Positions 1 to 9,232 of a DNA stretch of 64,000 nt are shown here, piece after piece. Source of the stretch: Trichomonas vaginalis G3. Its lineage: Eukaryota > Parabasalia > Trichomonadida > Trichomonadidae. The stretch spans positions 23,975,411 through 24,039,410 of the forward strand of contig NC_067203.1 of NCBI RefSeq assembly GCF_026262505.1. Direction: 5' to 3'. Positions within the stretch are counted from its first letter, which is position 1, and every line of letters starts with the position of its first letter. The notes below the pieces were generated by a model. That model did no database searches. It was not told where the DNA came from and was given only the letters and a program-made list of their open reading frames with translations. A program made the translations under genes and the position numbers.

Positions 1-123
1 TCTGAAGGAGCTTTCGAGACAACAGATGGAAAAGTTTACTTCACTGACCAACAGTTCATTATAGAACATCTCATTGACTTAGAGTCGAAATATTCTAAAC
101 TTTACAACAAACACAAAAGTTGA
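1..123 (+). CDS. 3' end of a small Maverick gene
   Basis: A frame open from the first base and ending at a stop at 121-123 encodes about 40 residues, ending in the charged tail ESKYSKLYNKHKS. A related stretch lies on the minus strand of Maverick B near 51.42-51.75 kb, so this is the tail of a conserved small Maverick gene whose start is left of the window. Product unknown. It is followed 17 bp later by another small gene on the same strand. Confidence 0.5.
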   Translation, partial: SEGAFETTDGKVYFTDQQFIIEHLIDLESKYSKLYNKHKS

Positions 124-140
124 AAGGAAAACAAAAACAA

Positions 141-369
141 ATGGCATATGACATTTATGAAGATGTTGACGAACACACACAACTGTTCCTGCAAGTGAGG
201 TAAAGTCAGATGAACCGAAAAGTGACGAAAAACCAATAGAAGAAGAAAAACCAAAAACTGAAGAAAAACCAAAACCAAAGGTTAGTTTCCAAACTAAACC
301 AAGCCAACCTTCATTAGCTGGTATGGGTTGGCGTCAAAGACTTTGGCAGCGGTGGTTACGTAAAGTAAA
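141..369 (+). pseudogene. Small Lys/Pro/Glu-rich Maverick gene, remnant
   Basis: Starts MAYDIYEDVDEH and includes a Glu-Lys-Pro-rich middle (EEKPKTEEKPKPK) and a tail beginning SLAGMGWRQR. Maverick B has a counterpart on the minus strand at about 51180-51397 with the same tail. The gene is broken. Function unknown; the position just before PolB and the low-complexity charged composition are the only clues. Confidence 0.5.
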
Positions 370-397
370 GAAAAAACATTTTTTTATTTTTATAGAA

Positions 398-2540
398 ATG
401 CCCCCGTATAGAATGGATAGAAAATCTGCTAGAATAAAAGCAGAGTTAGAAAGATATGGTTGGAGAGTTTCAAAGAAGTTTAAATATAGGAAGGGAAGAC
501 CCATAAAAGTCTATGACAAACTGTCTGGTCTTCGCTACGAAATGGACTTGGAAACAGCACGCGCAAATTATCCAAACAGACTAGAGAGGTTAGAAGAAGA
601 ACGTCTTATGGACATGCCTTTCGATGTTAGTGAACCTCAAGTTGAAGGACACGACGGCTTTGCCAGATTCTACTGGAAACATGACGAACAATTGCATCCT
701 TTGAGAAGGAAAAAAGGAAAAGGTGAAGACGCACATGCTCCCATGGAAAGAACAAGATATGCATATGAAAAGTATCGCGAAGTTAGAAGTAAAATTGCTT
801 CTGGTCGAACCTTTACAGTAAACTTTGACGAAGGAAAGAACAAAGAAGGCTTCATGGGAGTACTTGCTGCCATACAAGACGGAAATAAGAAAGGATACAA
901 TCTCAGACTAACCGTAACAGATTTAGATGGTCATATACTATGCACATGGCAATGTCACAACAGCCGCACAACTTCTTGACGCTTTCAAGACTACAAAGAG
1001 AGAACAAATGTTTGACTCCGACTCAGATATTTTGAATGCAATTGAAGGAATTGCAAGCGTGAAGTTTGAATGGTACCAACCCAACCCTCAAGCAGTCAGA
1101 CAACATGCTGGATACTTCCCGTTCAGAAATAAGTCTGACATTGACTTGACAAGGTATGGAATTTACAATTCAATTGAAAAAATTGTCAATGAACCTTGTA
1201 TTCTTACATGTCTCAGGAACTCCGGTCTTGTTACAGATGAGAAAATGAAGTATCTTGAGTCATGTGTGAAAACAAGGTACATTCTCAGAAGTCAATTGAC
1301 AAAAATTGCACCGTTGGCAAATGTGAATATTCGAGTCAACATTCCGACTGAGAAAGGTTCTTCACATGACGACTATGTTGTTGACTTCAAATTGCCATGG
1401 TTGAAGATTGTACTTGTCCACAACCACTTCATGTTGAACGAAAGTCTTACAAACCCATTGTTCGGAAAAGGTAAGTGCAACATTGTCAGAGCTGTTAACA
1501 TTCTTTTCGAGAAAGGCTTGTTGGAACCAATTCCAGATGACAAGCTGACAGAAACTTTTGTACCAAAAGACGAAACAAACTTTTCATTGTTGTAGACCAA
1601 AAGTTGTTCCAGACAAAGTTATAGCACAAAAGAAGTACACAGTTCCAAAAGGAGTTGGATTGTTCGGATACCAACCTGAACCAGAAGAACTTCCAATGAG
1701 GTTGCAAGAACTTCAAGATGCTATAAACAAACTTCCATTGAGGCATCCAATCGACGTCAAATTGTATTGGAGAGCATCTGAGTAGGTCAAAGGTTTTATA
1801 TGAAACAGGTTGCTTTGACGATGTTTATGAGATAACAGGCGAGGTTTCTCAAAAGATAAGAGACTCACTTGAATTTCCACGAACTGGGCCGATTGGATGC
1901 GATAAGTTCGACTCATATGAAAAAATATACTATGTCGACCTTAACGCTGCGTAATGAGGTTCGTCCAATATATTCAACTGGAATTCCAAAGAAGATGGTG
2001 AGTTCCCGGGAAAGAACTATACAGTTGGAAAAGTCATACAACAACTGTATGATATTAGGAAAGCTTCAAACCCCAAACTTGCAATGACACTCAAATTGCT
2101 TATGAATTCGACATGGGGATATTCTATTAAAAACCTCAAAAGATGAAGAGTAAACACTATGAGAAGGTCGACAACTGTTTGAAAGGTTCTCCCCTTTTGT
2201 TTTGAAATACGAATTTACTCAAGGTCAAAATGGCTTAGTAACCACAGTAAAACCTATTGTCGAGCATTGGTCCTATCCTCAGTTCGCAAAGGCAGTCCTC
2301 GACAACTACAACAAATTCTTCTCGGAAGTTAAATCCAAAGTGAAGGTATACTATGAGAACATCGATGCACTCATGACGAACGAAGAAGGCTATAACAAAC
2401 TCATTGAAATGGGTTTAGTCGGTGAAAAGATGGGCCTTTTTAAGCTAGACAAGGTATTTTCCGAAGTTCATGTTCTCTCCAAACGTAAGTACTGGGCCGT
2501 ACTTGAAGACGGCACAGAAATAAAACATTGCATGAAATAA
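398..2540 (+). pseudogene. Protein-primed DNA polymerase B remnant
   Basis: Replicative polymerase region of Maverick A. The segment opens with the basic sequence MPPYRMDRKSARIKAELERY. Short family-B landmarks remain visible, including a motif-A-like stretch around 1.94 kb (YYVDLNAA) and a motif-B-like stretch around 2.09 kb (MTLKLLMNSTWGYS). In this family the enzyme copies the element from its termini using a protein primer. The region is broken in several places (about four to six breaks). Maverick B has no recognisable counterpart here; it carries an HNH gene instead. Assignment as PolB is fairly sure from the motifs and position. Confidence 0.75.
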
Positions 2541-2596
2541 AAAATTGCATACCATTTTAAAACGTTTTTAAAACAGTATATTTTTACATATATAAA

Positions 2597-3457
2597 ATGC
2601 TTCAGGTTGAAAAACAAAGAACAAAAGTAGCAGATACAAAACCGTTAGACTATATCTTTACAAACGCTGGCAGAAATATTTCAGATGAAGAAATTTCATC
2701 CCGCACATATAGATTTGACTATCCAATTCGCTGGCTTCAAAGTCCTTCAGATGCAAAGGCAATAGGATTTAGAAGAGTTTTGTTTTCAAATAGAACTAAT
2801 GCGTTTATGTTCGCAGTATATTTTCACGGTCAGTATAAAGGCTCTGATGGTCTAATAGAAAAATTTGATGAAATGAAAATCTTTACAATTCGTTCAGACG
2901 AAAGTCTTGAAAAAACTCTAAATGACTTTCAAACTCAAATAAACAAATACTACTGGGAATTTCAAGAAAAATACCACTCTTTACTAAATGGAACATACTA
3001 TCTGAAGCTAGAATACGACAAGATGAACTCCACAGTTTCATTTCAAAAGATTGAAATTAACCCTCCAAGAGATACAGAGTTTTTATATTGGGGGGTGGAC
3101 AAACGTTCTTGGGCGCAATTTCTTCGGTTACTAAACCAGAACGAACCATTACCACCAGATGGTCCATTTAAATTTATACTCCCACCAACAGATTTGACAG
3201 TTTATAGAAACGTGTTTGACCCTCAAAATGTCATGTGTCATGCAAGTTTCAGTTCAAGCAACAACAGTTTTCTATGTATCGGTAAGGACTTTTATGACTT
3301 TGCTTCTAAATTCTACGAACCACCTAGTAACAGTTTCTCTGACTTTCAAGTTTGGTTCACAACAAACGGTGTGCAGCATATTATTCCATTGTACTATGAC
3401 TTTTATCTCGAATTGTCTTTCATATACAACTACGGAAAAGTGCTGAAAAAGTATTGA
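2597..3457 (+). CDS. Conserved Maverick protein, 286 residues, unknown
   Basis: Whole 286-residue frame starting MLQVEKQRTKVADTKPLDYI. It is nearly identical in length and sequence to the minus-strand gene at 49523-50383 in Maverick B, and a more distant, broken relative lies at 54736-55582. No known domain is recognised. The protein is rich in aromatic residues and ends IPLYYDFYLELSFIYNYG, a beta-strand-like pattern that could suit a virion component, but this is only inference. It follows the PolB remnant by 56 bp on the same strand. The upstream spacer has an AT-rich TATATAAAATG start context. Confidence 0.7.
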   Translation: MLQVEKQRTKVADTKPLDYIFTNAGRNISDEEISSRTYRFDYPIRWLQSPSDAKAIGFRRVLFSNRTNAFMFAVYFHGQYKGSDGLIEKFDEMKIFTIRSDESLEKTLNDFQTQINKYYWEFQEKYHSLLNGTYYLKLEYDKMNSTVSFQKIEINPPRDTEFLYWGVDKRSWAQFLRLLNQNEPLPPDGPFKFILPPTDLTVYRNVFDPQNVMCHASFSSSNNSFLCIGKDFYDFASKFYEPPSNSFSDFQVWFTTNGVQHIIPLYYDFYLELSFIYNYGKVLKKY

Positions 3458-3491
3458 AAAATATATTTTAGGGTAGATGGTTTTTAGGTGT

Positions 3492-3653
3492 CACCAGGTC
3501 CCTCGGTCCCTCGGTCCCTCGGTCATTTTAACTTCTCTGAAAAAGTGTGACAACATGACATTTTGACAACAACACAGGAGATAGATTTCATCGTATATGT
3601 TTTGTCATGAATTTCATCGTAAATGAGCGTAAATGACCCAAAAATATATTTTA
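3492..3653 (+). repeat. Left arm of ~160-bp inverted repeat bounding a gene cassette
   Basis: Contains three tandem copies of GGTCCCTC followed by a stretch with ATGACATTTTGACAACAAC and CATGAATTTCATCGTAAATG. The same sequence, inverted and slightly diverged, is at 5187-5346. The two arms enclose a single gene remnant (4102-5014) together with several GGTGA palindromic repeats. Confidence 0.75.
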
Positions 3654-3654
3654 G

Positions 3655-4025
3655 GTGAAGTGGTGAGATCTCACCTCTTTTCTCACCTGTTTTTTCACCC
3701 GTTGAATTTTGTATAAAAAGCAACCGTCGACATTCTGGCGGTTGGTATATTCTTCACAAAATGCTTGTTTTGAGGTCGAGCCACTTTTGGCTCCACCTGT
3801 TTTTTCAACCAAAACTCATTTTTTTTCGGCAAAAATATATTTTATGTTAGATGGTGAGATCTCAGAACTAGTCTTGCACTGTTTCAGAACAAGACTTGTA
3901 CTGTTTCAAGACAATGTCCGATGGTTAAGCCACAAACGAATGTCCGACGTACCACCAAAAAATATATTTTAGGTGAAGTGGTGAGATCTCACCTGTTTTC
4001 TCACCTCTTTTCTCACCCGTTGAAT
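3655..4025. repeat. GGTGA palindromic repeats and KilA-N gene fragment
   Basis: No gene. Holds units of AAAATATATTTTAGGTGAAG plus GGTGAGATCTCACC-type palindromes near 3655-3700 and 3960-4020. Between them, 3709-3775 resembles part of the KilA-N gene found whole in Maverick B (48559-49221), including its CAACCG...CGGTTGGTATATTC stretch. A GTCCGACGTACCACC motif at about 3940 recurs near 7.77, 45.28 and 49.27 kb. Confidence 0.65.
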
Positions 4026-4101
4026 TTTCATGAATTTCCTTAAGATAAAAAATATATTTTAGTTTTTTATAAAATATTTTTTTTATTTTTATTGTAAGAA
4101 C

Positions 4102-5014
4102 ATGTTAGCAACAACTTCACCAAACTCGTTAGTCATGAACCCAACTTCAATGTTAGTAGAGATGAAAAGCTTCATTCCTTCTTCATATACTTTCGAAACA
4201 ACAATCCAGAAGATAAAGCAGGAACTTCTCCAAGGAGATTTAGACTGTAGTGCGAAAGATGAAACAAATGAAGAATATCTTTATGAAATGCAGGATATTA
4301 TTGACCATCTAGCTAAACTTCCTGAAATACAACAACAAAAGCTTACTATTCCTGAATTTGAAGAAATTGAAGTCAAAGCAACTGACTCAGTAGAAACCAA
4401 GAAGTTCATACGTAAGGTAAACTATGAGTTTCTTGGATTTCATTGCAACCACAAAGTTATGGACAAAGATTGCGATATGTTATATAAGAACATCTCTGAC
4501 ATATACAAATCTGAAGAATTTAAGACCTACGACAACTTTGTTTCGTTAGTTGCAAAATGTGTATGGCAGATAAGAGATAAAGATAGAAGAGGTAAAGTAT
4601 GGAACCAACAGATAAAACCAGCAACCTTTGAGTTAAAGAAAACCATTGACGCCTTAGTCATACTGCAGGTAAGGTTTTCAGAATATAACGCAAAAATGAA
4701 CCCACAATGTTCAAAATGTAAAGCAGCAATGAGGAAATATAACTACTCCGTCAAAGAGATAGAACGTATGCGAAACGACTATGCTGACTTAAAGAAAGAA
4801 GTAGAGAAACCAGCAGAAGATAAAATGGACATGTTGAATTTCTGACAAAAACTATCCAACTGCTGACGATTTCCTTCTTTCAGATGTCAAGAAGAAATAT
4901 AAAGAAACCTTCGGCATTGTTAAAACATTCGATATCCTCAGCGAAGAAATAGAAGCTACAAAACTGTTTAGGATTTCAAATATACATCGTACAATTCATG
5001 TAAGACGCTTGTGA
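4102..5014 (+). pseudogene. Unknown Maverick gene (304-residue family), broken here
   Basis: Counterpart of the whole 304-residue gene at 47480-48394 in Maverick B; it begins MLATTSPNSLVMNPTSMLVE. The family has a Cys-pair segment (NPQCSKCKAAMRKY) that could bind a metal and a Lys/Glu-rich helical tail, but no known domain is recognised. This copy is broken. It is preceded by the leader TTTTTATTGTAAGAAC also used by KilA-N genes of these elements, and it sits alone between inverted repeat arms, which makes it look like an exchangeable cassette. Confidence 0.6.
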
Positions 5015-5346
5015 AAAAGAGGTGAGAAAAGAGGTGAGAAAACAGGTGAGATCTCACCTCTTCACCTAAAATATATTTTTATTGAATTCTGAGTAAAATG
5101 ACATATGGAACACGTACTTTTTCAGTAAGGACATATGGGGTGAGAAAAGAGGTGAGAAAACAGGTGAGATCTCACCTCTTCACCTAAAATATATTTTTGT
5201 CTGATTTACACTCATTGACGATGAAATTCATGACAAAACATTTACGATGAAGTATATTTCCTGTGTTGTTGTCAAAATGTCATGTTGTCACACTTTTTCA
5301 GAGAAGTTCATTTGACCGAGGGACCGAGGGACCGAGGGACCTGGTG
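5015..5346. repeat. GGTGA repeats and right arm of the cassette inverted repeat
   Basis: Two inverted units of the GGTGAGAAAAGAGGTGAGAA / GATCTCACCTCTTCACC type at about 5015-5070 and 5138-5190, then the inverted copy (5187-5346) of the 3492-3653 arm, ending with three GGGACCGA units. A short segment at 5091-5140 (GTACTTTTTCAGTAAGGACA) recurs close to a GGTGA repeat at 57.28-57.31 kb in Maverick B. No gene seen. Confidence 0.7.
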
Positions 5347-5396
5347 AGATCTAAAATATATTTTTGCTGAAAAAAATGACCAAATTTCATGAATTT

Positions 5397-5680
5397 CCTC
5401 ATATGTTTGCTACCCTAGGAAAATCGAGGAACGAGATTCCGTACGAAAATCGTAAAAAAACTCTATGAAAATCGTGAAAAAATGCTACCCCGACTTTTAC
5501 AGGGGTTGCCTAAAACTCATGAAAATCGTAAAAAAATGCGAGTACGTTAAAAATCTTACTCGCCTAAAACTCATGAAAATCGCAAAAAAACACATGAAAA
5601 TCGTGAAAAAATGCGAGCAGGGGAAAAACCCTGGTCGCCAAAACTCTATGAAAATCGTAAAAAAACTCTATGAAATCATA
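5397..5680 (+). repeat. KilA-N gene fragment followed by GAAAATCGTAAAAAA repeats
   Basis: 5397-5460 resembles the part of the nearby KilA-N gene at about 6682-6745 (CATATGTTTGC...GAGATTCCGTACGAAAATCGT). After it, ATGAAAATCGTRAAAAAA is repeated at irregular spacing about seven times to 5680, apparently an expansion of the last bases of the copied fragment. Chance open frames here are repeat-derived and not taken as genes. Confidence 0.7.
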
Positions 5681-5762
5681 TCTTTTATACAAGATAGAAA
5701 AAATAAAATTAACGCTAGTTTTTTTAAAATATTTTTTTTTATTTTGTATGTAAGAACAGGAA
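5679..5762 (+). promoter_or_regulatory. Conserved Maverick leader/promoter block (copy 1)
   Basis: CTTTTATACAAGATAGAAAA, then AACGCTA, a T-rich tract, and TTTTGTATGTAAGAACAG directly before the ATG at 5763. The same ordered pieces precede the next gene (6386-6462) and both counterparts in Maverick B (near 46.47-46.55 and 47.17-47.23 kb). Conservation between otherwise unrelated genes argues for a promoter or 5' leader. No canonical trichomonad initiator is evident, so the start mechanism is inferred. Confidence 0.6.
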
Positions 5763-6374
5763 ATGACAAGCACTGAGTTTGAAACAGTTAAAAAGATAGA
5801 CAATGAGACCAAAATAGTTAGAATTGGTGATTTAAACGTAAGATACTCAAAGAAATACAAAAAATATTCTTTGTCAGACATTTTAACACTATCCGGAAAG
5901 AGAGCAAGCGACTGGGTTAGAAATGCTTCTACTCAGAAAATTTTGACAAGAAATCCTGAGCTGATGATATCGGTAAGATTCTATGGAACAAGAGCATATC
6001 TTATAGACAAAAGTCTTATACCAGTAGTTTTGTTCTGGATTGACCCAGTTGTTGGATATAATTTCATAACATATGGTTCATTCGATACGGAACGTTGCAG
6101 TGAAGGCTTAGTTTACATCGTTCAGAAACCGAAGGACTTCAATACAAAGAGATATAAGATAGGAAGAACATTTAATATAACTCAAAGATATGACAGTATA
6201 GTCAATAGAGTTAAGGTTGCGTTTGTTAACGATATGAGAGCTGCTGAAACAGAACTACTTGAAAAGTTTGAGAAAATGTATGGTGCTCCCACGAGAGGTA
6301 AAGAAACGTTTGAAGTAGATGAGATAGCTAAAGCTATAAAATTATTTGACGAAGTTGCTGAAAAATACATGTAA
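5763..6374 (+). CDS. KilA-N-like / T5orf172 (GIY-YIG-related) protein
   Basis: 203 residues, whole. The first ~110 residues (DLNVRYSKKYKKYSLSDIL, then WVRNASTQKIL) resemble the DNA-binding part of KilA-N/Bro proteins of large DNA viruses. Residues ~115-195 match the T5orf172 pattern: LVYIVQKP, YKIGRTFNITQRYDS, then an AAETELLEKFEKMYG helix and a KGKETFEV-like end (here RGKETFEV). Such fusions are common accessory genes of nucleocytoplasmic viruses and Polintons; their role is not settled, with DNA binding or a GIY-YIG-like nuclease proposed. Start chosen at the ATG just after the conserved TATGTAAGAACAG leader. Nearly identical gene in Maverick B at 46553-47164. Confidence 0.75.
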   Translation: MTSTEFETVKKIDNETKIVRIGDLNVRYSKKYKKYSLSDILTLSGKRASDWVRNASTQKILTRNPELMISVRFYGTRAYLIDKSLIPVVLFWIDPVVGYNFITYGSFDTERCSEGLVYIVQKPKDFNTKRYKIGRTFNITQRYDSIVNRVKVAFVNDMRAAETELLEKFEKMYGAPTRGKETFEVDEIAKAIKLFDEVAEKYM

Positions 6375-6385
6375 AGCGTTTATTT

Positions 6386-6462
6386 TTGGTCTTTTATACA
6401 AGATAGAAAATAACGCTAATTTTATTTTTTTTTATTTTTTTATTTTGTATGTAAAGACAGAT
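6386..6462 (+). promoter_or_regulatory. Conserved Maverick leader/promoter block (copy 2)
   Basis: CTTTTATACAAGATAGAAAA, AACGCTAATTTTA, a T-rich tract and TTTTGTATGTAAAGACAG before the ATG at 6463. Same order and spacing as the block before 5763. It overlaps only the last bases and 3' flank of the previous gene, so each gene seems to have its own start signal. Confidence 0.6.
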
Positions 6463-7269
6463 ATGACAACATCAGAGAACACAACAACTGCTATCGTTCA
6501 TGAAGATATAAATGAAGAATACGAGTGGGTTCAGTATAACAAACAGTTACGTCTCATTCGTTCGGTCAAAGATGACATGTACCAAATGCAAAGTATTTTG
6601 AATGCTCTTCGTTCTACAAAGCAAGCACGTCATTGGTTTGAAAACCAACAGACAAAAGAACTTTTAGAAGAATTTCCTCATATGTTTGCGACCGGTAGAA
6701 AACCGCGGGTCGAGATTCCGTACGAAAATCGTCAAAATTTGCCAAATGGTTTGAGAGGTTGGTATGTACATAGACTTCTTGTAAATGCTGTTGCAATGTG
6801 GGCTTCACCTCGCTATGCTTGTTATATTTTCATGATGTTAGATGAACTTCATAGACAAGAACGTGAAGAGCTAGAGAACAAGCTTGAAGCAAAAGACAAA
6901 AACATACAGAAAAGAATACCACGTTCGGTACCAAAAGGAAAGGAAAAGAACTATAAGTATATGATTTACACTGAAGAGATGGAAAATGAAGAAGACAGAG
7001 ATATGGTTATGTTGCATTTAGTCAGAAGAAACAACAAAAGCTTTTACGACTTAGCTAAGATTTACAAATCTGACAGAAATTGGTTCTATCGCGAAAACTT
7101 ACCGATTTCAATGACACCGAATGAAGATGTTAAACAGATAGTTCAAGATACGTTACCTCAAACACACTATGATATGAAAGGTTGTACAATACTTACATTC
7201 AAAGAAGACTTACCGCTACTGAAGGAAAAGATAACAGAGTATTTTGACAACTTCAAAGAGGAAGAGTAA
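6463..7269 (+). CDS. KilA-N domain protein with C-terminal extension
   Basis: 268 residues when started at the ATG just after the conserved leader; the frame is open further upstream through that leader, but the B copy has the same leader and start. Residues ~60-140 carry a KilA-N-like pattern (GLRGWYVHRLLVNAVAMWAS, then YACYIFMMLDELHRQ), followed by a helical region and a ~100-residue C-terminal domain (EENDRDMVMLHLVRRN-like). Such proteins in viruses bind DNA. Whole here and in Maverick B (45658-46464). Its 3' end faces the packaging ATPase gene across a repeat tract. Confidence 0.75.
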   Translation: MTTSENTTTAIVHEDINEEYEWVQYNKQLRLIRSVKDDMYQMQSILNALRSTKQARHWFENQQTKELLEEFPHMFATGRKPRVEIPYENRQNLPNGLRGWYVHRLLVNAVAMWASPRYACYIFMMLDELHRQEREELENKLEAKDKNIQKRIPRSVPKGKEKNYKYMIYTEEMENEEDRDMVMLHLVRRNNKSFYDLAKIYKSDRNWFYRENLPISMTPNEDVKQIVQDTLPQTHYDMKGCTILTFKEDLPLLKEKITEYFDNFKEEE

Positions 7270-7299
7270 ATGAACCATTTATTTTTCAAGCTTGACACC

Positions 7300-7858
7300 A
7301 AAGATGGCTCAGGTAGCTCTAGATGGTAAATTGTCTTGTCCGAGTCCTTCTGGCATTCCGAGTCCTTCCTTCCAACAGGAAAAAAATTTCCTTCCAACAG
7401 GAAAAGTTTTTCCTTCCAACAGGAAAAAATTTTCCTTCCAACAGGAAAAAATTTTCCTTCCAACAGGAAAAAATTTTCCTTCCAACAGGAAAAAATTTTC
7501 CTTCCAACAGGAAAAAATTTTCCTTCCGACAGGAAAAATTTTTCCAGTTGTCCGTCCGTAAACCATTCAAATTTTCGAAAATTGAGAACTTTTTGGCCGA
7601 CCTTCAGGAAAAATTTTTCTTTCCGACAGGAAAAATTTTTCTTTCCGACAGGAAAAGTTTTTTTCCGACAGGAAAGTTTTTCTTTCCGACAGGAAAAGTC
7701 CTTCCTTCCGACAGGAAAAGTTTTTCTTTCCGACAGGAAAAGTCCTTCCATCCGACAGGACACAAACGGATGGCTGACGTACCACCAACCGAGTCCATTC
7801 CAAAGCCAGAAGAACCGACAGCCCAGCCCAACAGACTAAGACTCAAACACTTACATTT
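7300..7858. repeat. 22-bp tandem repeats between converging genes
   Basis: About sixteen copies of a unit like TTCCAACAGGAAAAAATTTT in two blocks (about 7366-7540 and 7605-7765), separated by a spacer with AAATTTTCGAAAATTGAGAA. Each unit is self-complementary (GGAAAA...TTTTCC). Maverick B has a shorter, reshuffled version at 45290-45570 with the same spacer. It lies between the 3' ends of the KilA-N and ATPase genes. Long frames across it on both strands are produced by the repeat and are not called as genes. Confidence 0.85.
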
Positions 7859-8734
7859 TTACGCTTGACTTTTTACAATTTGAACTTTGTTTGCGTAGAT
7901 GTGAATTCTGAAAGAAGTATGAGGGTCTTGTATGACTTTGTACTTCTCCCATAGTTCATGTCTGTCAAACTTACCTGCCATGGACTCTTTCATAAGTTCC
8001 ATGAAATCGTCTTCGGACAATCCGGGGAAAAGTATGATATCAGTAAGTATTCTCTTTACATCCTTACTTAAACTCTTGGCTGTCTGTACACAAATGACAA
8101 CTGAAATGTTAAAGTGTCTGAGCTTCTTAAGAATTCGACACATGTCTTGTTCTCTGTTCTTTAACAAAGGATGAGAAGCAAAGTCATCTAAGATAAGAAG
8201 ACATCTGTGAGGGTAAGTCTTCCAATCGTAAGATTGCAATTTCTTCGAAATGTACTCAATCTCTTTCTGTTTGTTTCTGAAGTGTTTCTTCTCTAATATT
8301 CTCTGCATTTCCTCATTTGGGTCTTTAAACTTCGAGTTTATATACTCATTTATAGCATTGTACTTCAAAACTCTTCTTTGGTACTTCTTTATCCAATCTA
8401 ACAACTCAGAGTCTTTTATACATACTAACTTAGACTTTTTTATAATATCTTTGAACGAATTTACGGTTTGGTCAAATTGACCCGAAGTACTGCAAATGAC
8501 TACTAACTCATAGAATGGGTTCTTCTCATCTAGTTCTTGTTGTTGTGCAGCCATTTTAAGATAAGTGAAAGTCTTACCCGACCCAGGTGGTGCAATTAGA
8601 CCTGTTATACCATTCTGAGCAAATAAGAACTTGTCATGTATGGGTTTTATCTGAGCATTTTCCAACTTCCTCTTGTTCTTGTTTAAAACATTCTCAAATT
8701 TCTTGTCAATGTCAGCAAACTTTTTTTCTAACAT
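7859..8734 (-). CDS. FtsK/HerA-type genome packaging ATPase
   Basis: 291 residues, whole. Walker A is APPGSGKT (about residue 52) and Walker B is CLLILDDF; a later VVICVQTAKS segment fits the sensor region of A32-like packaging ATPases of Polintons, adenovirus-like and nucleocytoplasmic viruses. In the family this enzyme pumps element DNA into capsids. The B copy (44322-45197) has the same length and is nearly identical. Transcribed divergently from the 148-residue gene at 8770, with only 35 bp between the two starts, so they probably share an AT-rich bidirectional promoter. Confidence 0.88.
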   Translation of the reverse strand: MLEKKFADIDKKFENVLNKNKRKLENAQIKPIHDKFLFAQNGITGLIAPPGSGKTFTYLKMAAQQQELDEKNPFYELVVICSTSGQFDQTVNSFKDIIKKSKLVCIKDSELLDWIKKYQRRVLKYNAINEYINSKFKDPNEEMQRILEKKHFRNKQKEIEYISKKLQSYDWKTYPHRCLLILDDFASHPLLKNREQDMCRILKKLRHFNISVVICVQTAKSLSKDVKRILTDIILFPGLSEDDFMELMKESMAGKFDRHELWEKYKVIQDPHTSFRIHIYANKVQIVKSQA

Positions 8735-8769
8735 ATTTTTAGAAAAATTAAATTTTTATCTTTTAGGAA

Positions 8770-9216
8770 ATGTCTAGCGATTTCGCTATCTATATTCGAG
8801 ACAAGCTTTTCGACAGCAAAACATCTGTCGACCATAAAATCTTACATAGTGTAAACAAGAAAGGGGAATTTGTTCTAAAGTTCTGTTTCTGGGAATATGA
8901 CAAGAACCATAAAACCTTAAGCAGAGAAGTCTTAAAATTTGTCAATGACAGACTTGTTGACAGAGATGACGCCTCTTGGAGAGATGAAGTCCAACAAAAC
9001 TTCTTAGAATGCAAAGAAGACACATGCGCTGTTCTTGAAGATGAAATAGAAAACAGAATAGAAGAGCTATTAAAGGACAAAGAACTTTTACAAAAATATG
9101 GTTCTGAGAAGTTTGACATAACTCCACCAGAGAAGAAGAAGAGAGAAAAGAAAGAAAAGAAAGTAGAAGAAGAGAAGAAAGAACCAGAGCCAGAGAAAAA
9201 GAAATTTGACATGTAA
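8770..9216 (+). CDS. Small Maverick protein with Lys/Glu-rich tail
   Basis: 148 residues, whole, starting MSSDFAIYIRDKLFDSKTSV. The first ~115 residues look globular; the last ~35 are almost only Lys, Glu and Pro (PEKKKREKKEKK). No domain recognised. Counterpart in Maverick B at 43836-44285. Its start is 35 bp from the packaging ATPase start in the opposite direction, an arrangement kept in both copies, so the two are probably expressed together. Confidence 0.7.
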   Translation: MSSDFAIYIRDKLFDSKTSVDHKILHSVNKKGEFVLKFCFWEYDKNHKTLSREVLKFVNDRLVDRDDASWRDEVQQNFLECKEDTCAVLEDEIENRIEELLKDKELLQKYGSEKFDITPPEKKKREKKEKKVEEEKKEPEPEKKKFDM

Positions 9217-9232
9217 AAATAAAATTTTATTT

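Noticed and set aside
5465-5776. A 103-codon frame with repeated LMKIVKKC motif
   Set aside because: Produced by the ATGAAAATCGTRAAAAAA repeats; absent from B and without a leader.
7323-7868. Long overlapping frames on both strands in the 22-bp repeat tract
   Set aside because: They exist because the repeat unit happens to lack stops in several frames; the encoded FPSNRKKFSFQQEK-type repeats have no counterpart in B at the same length.
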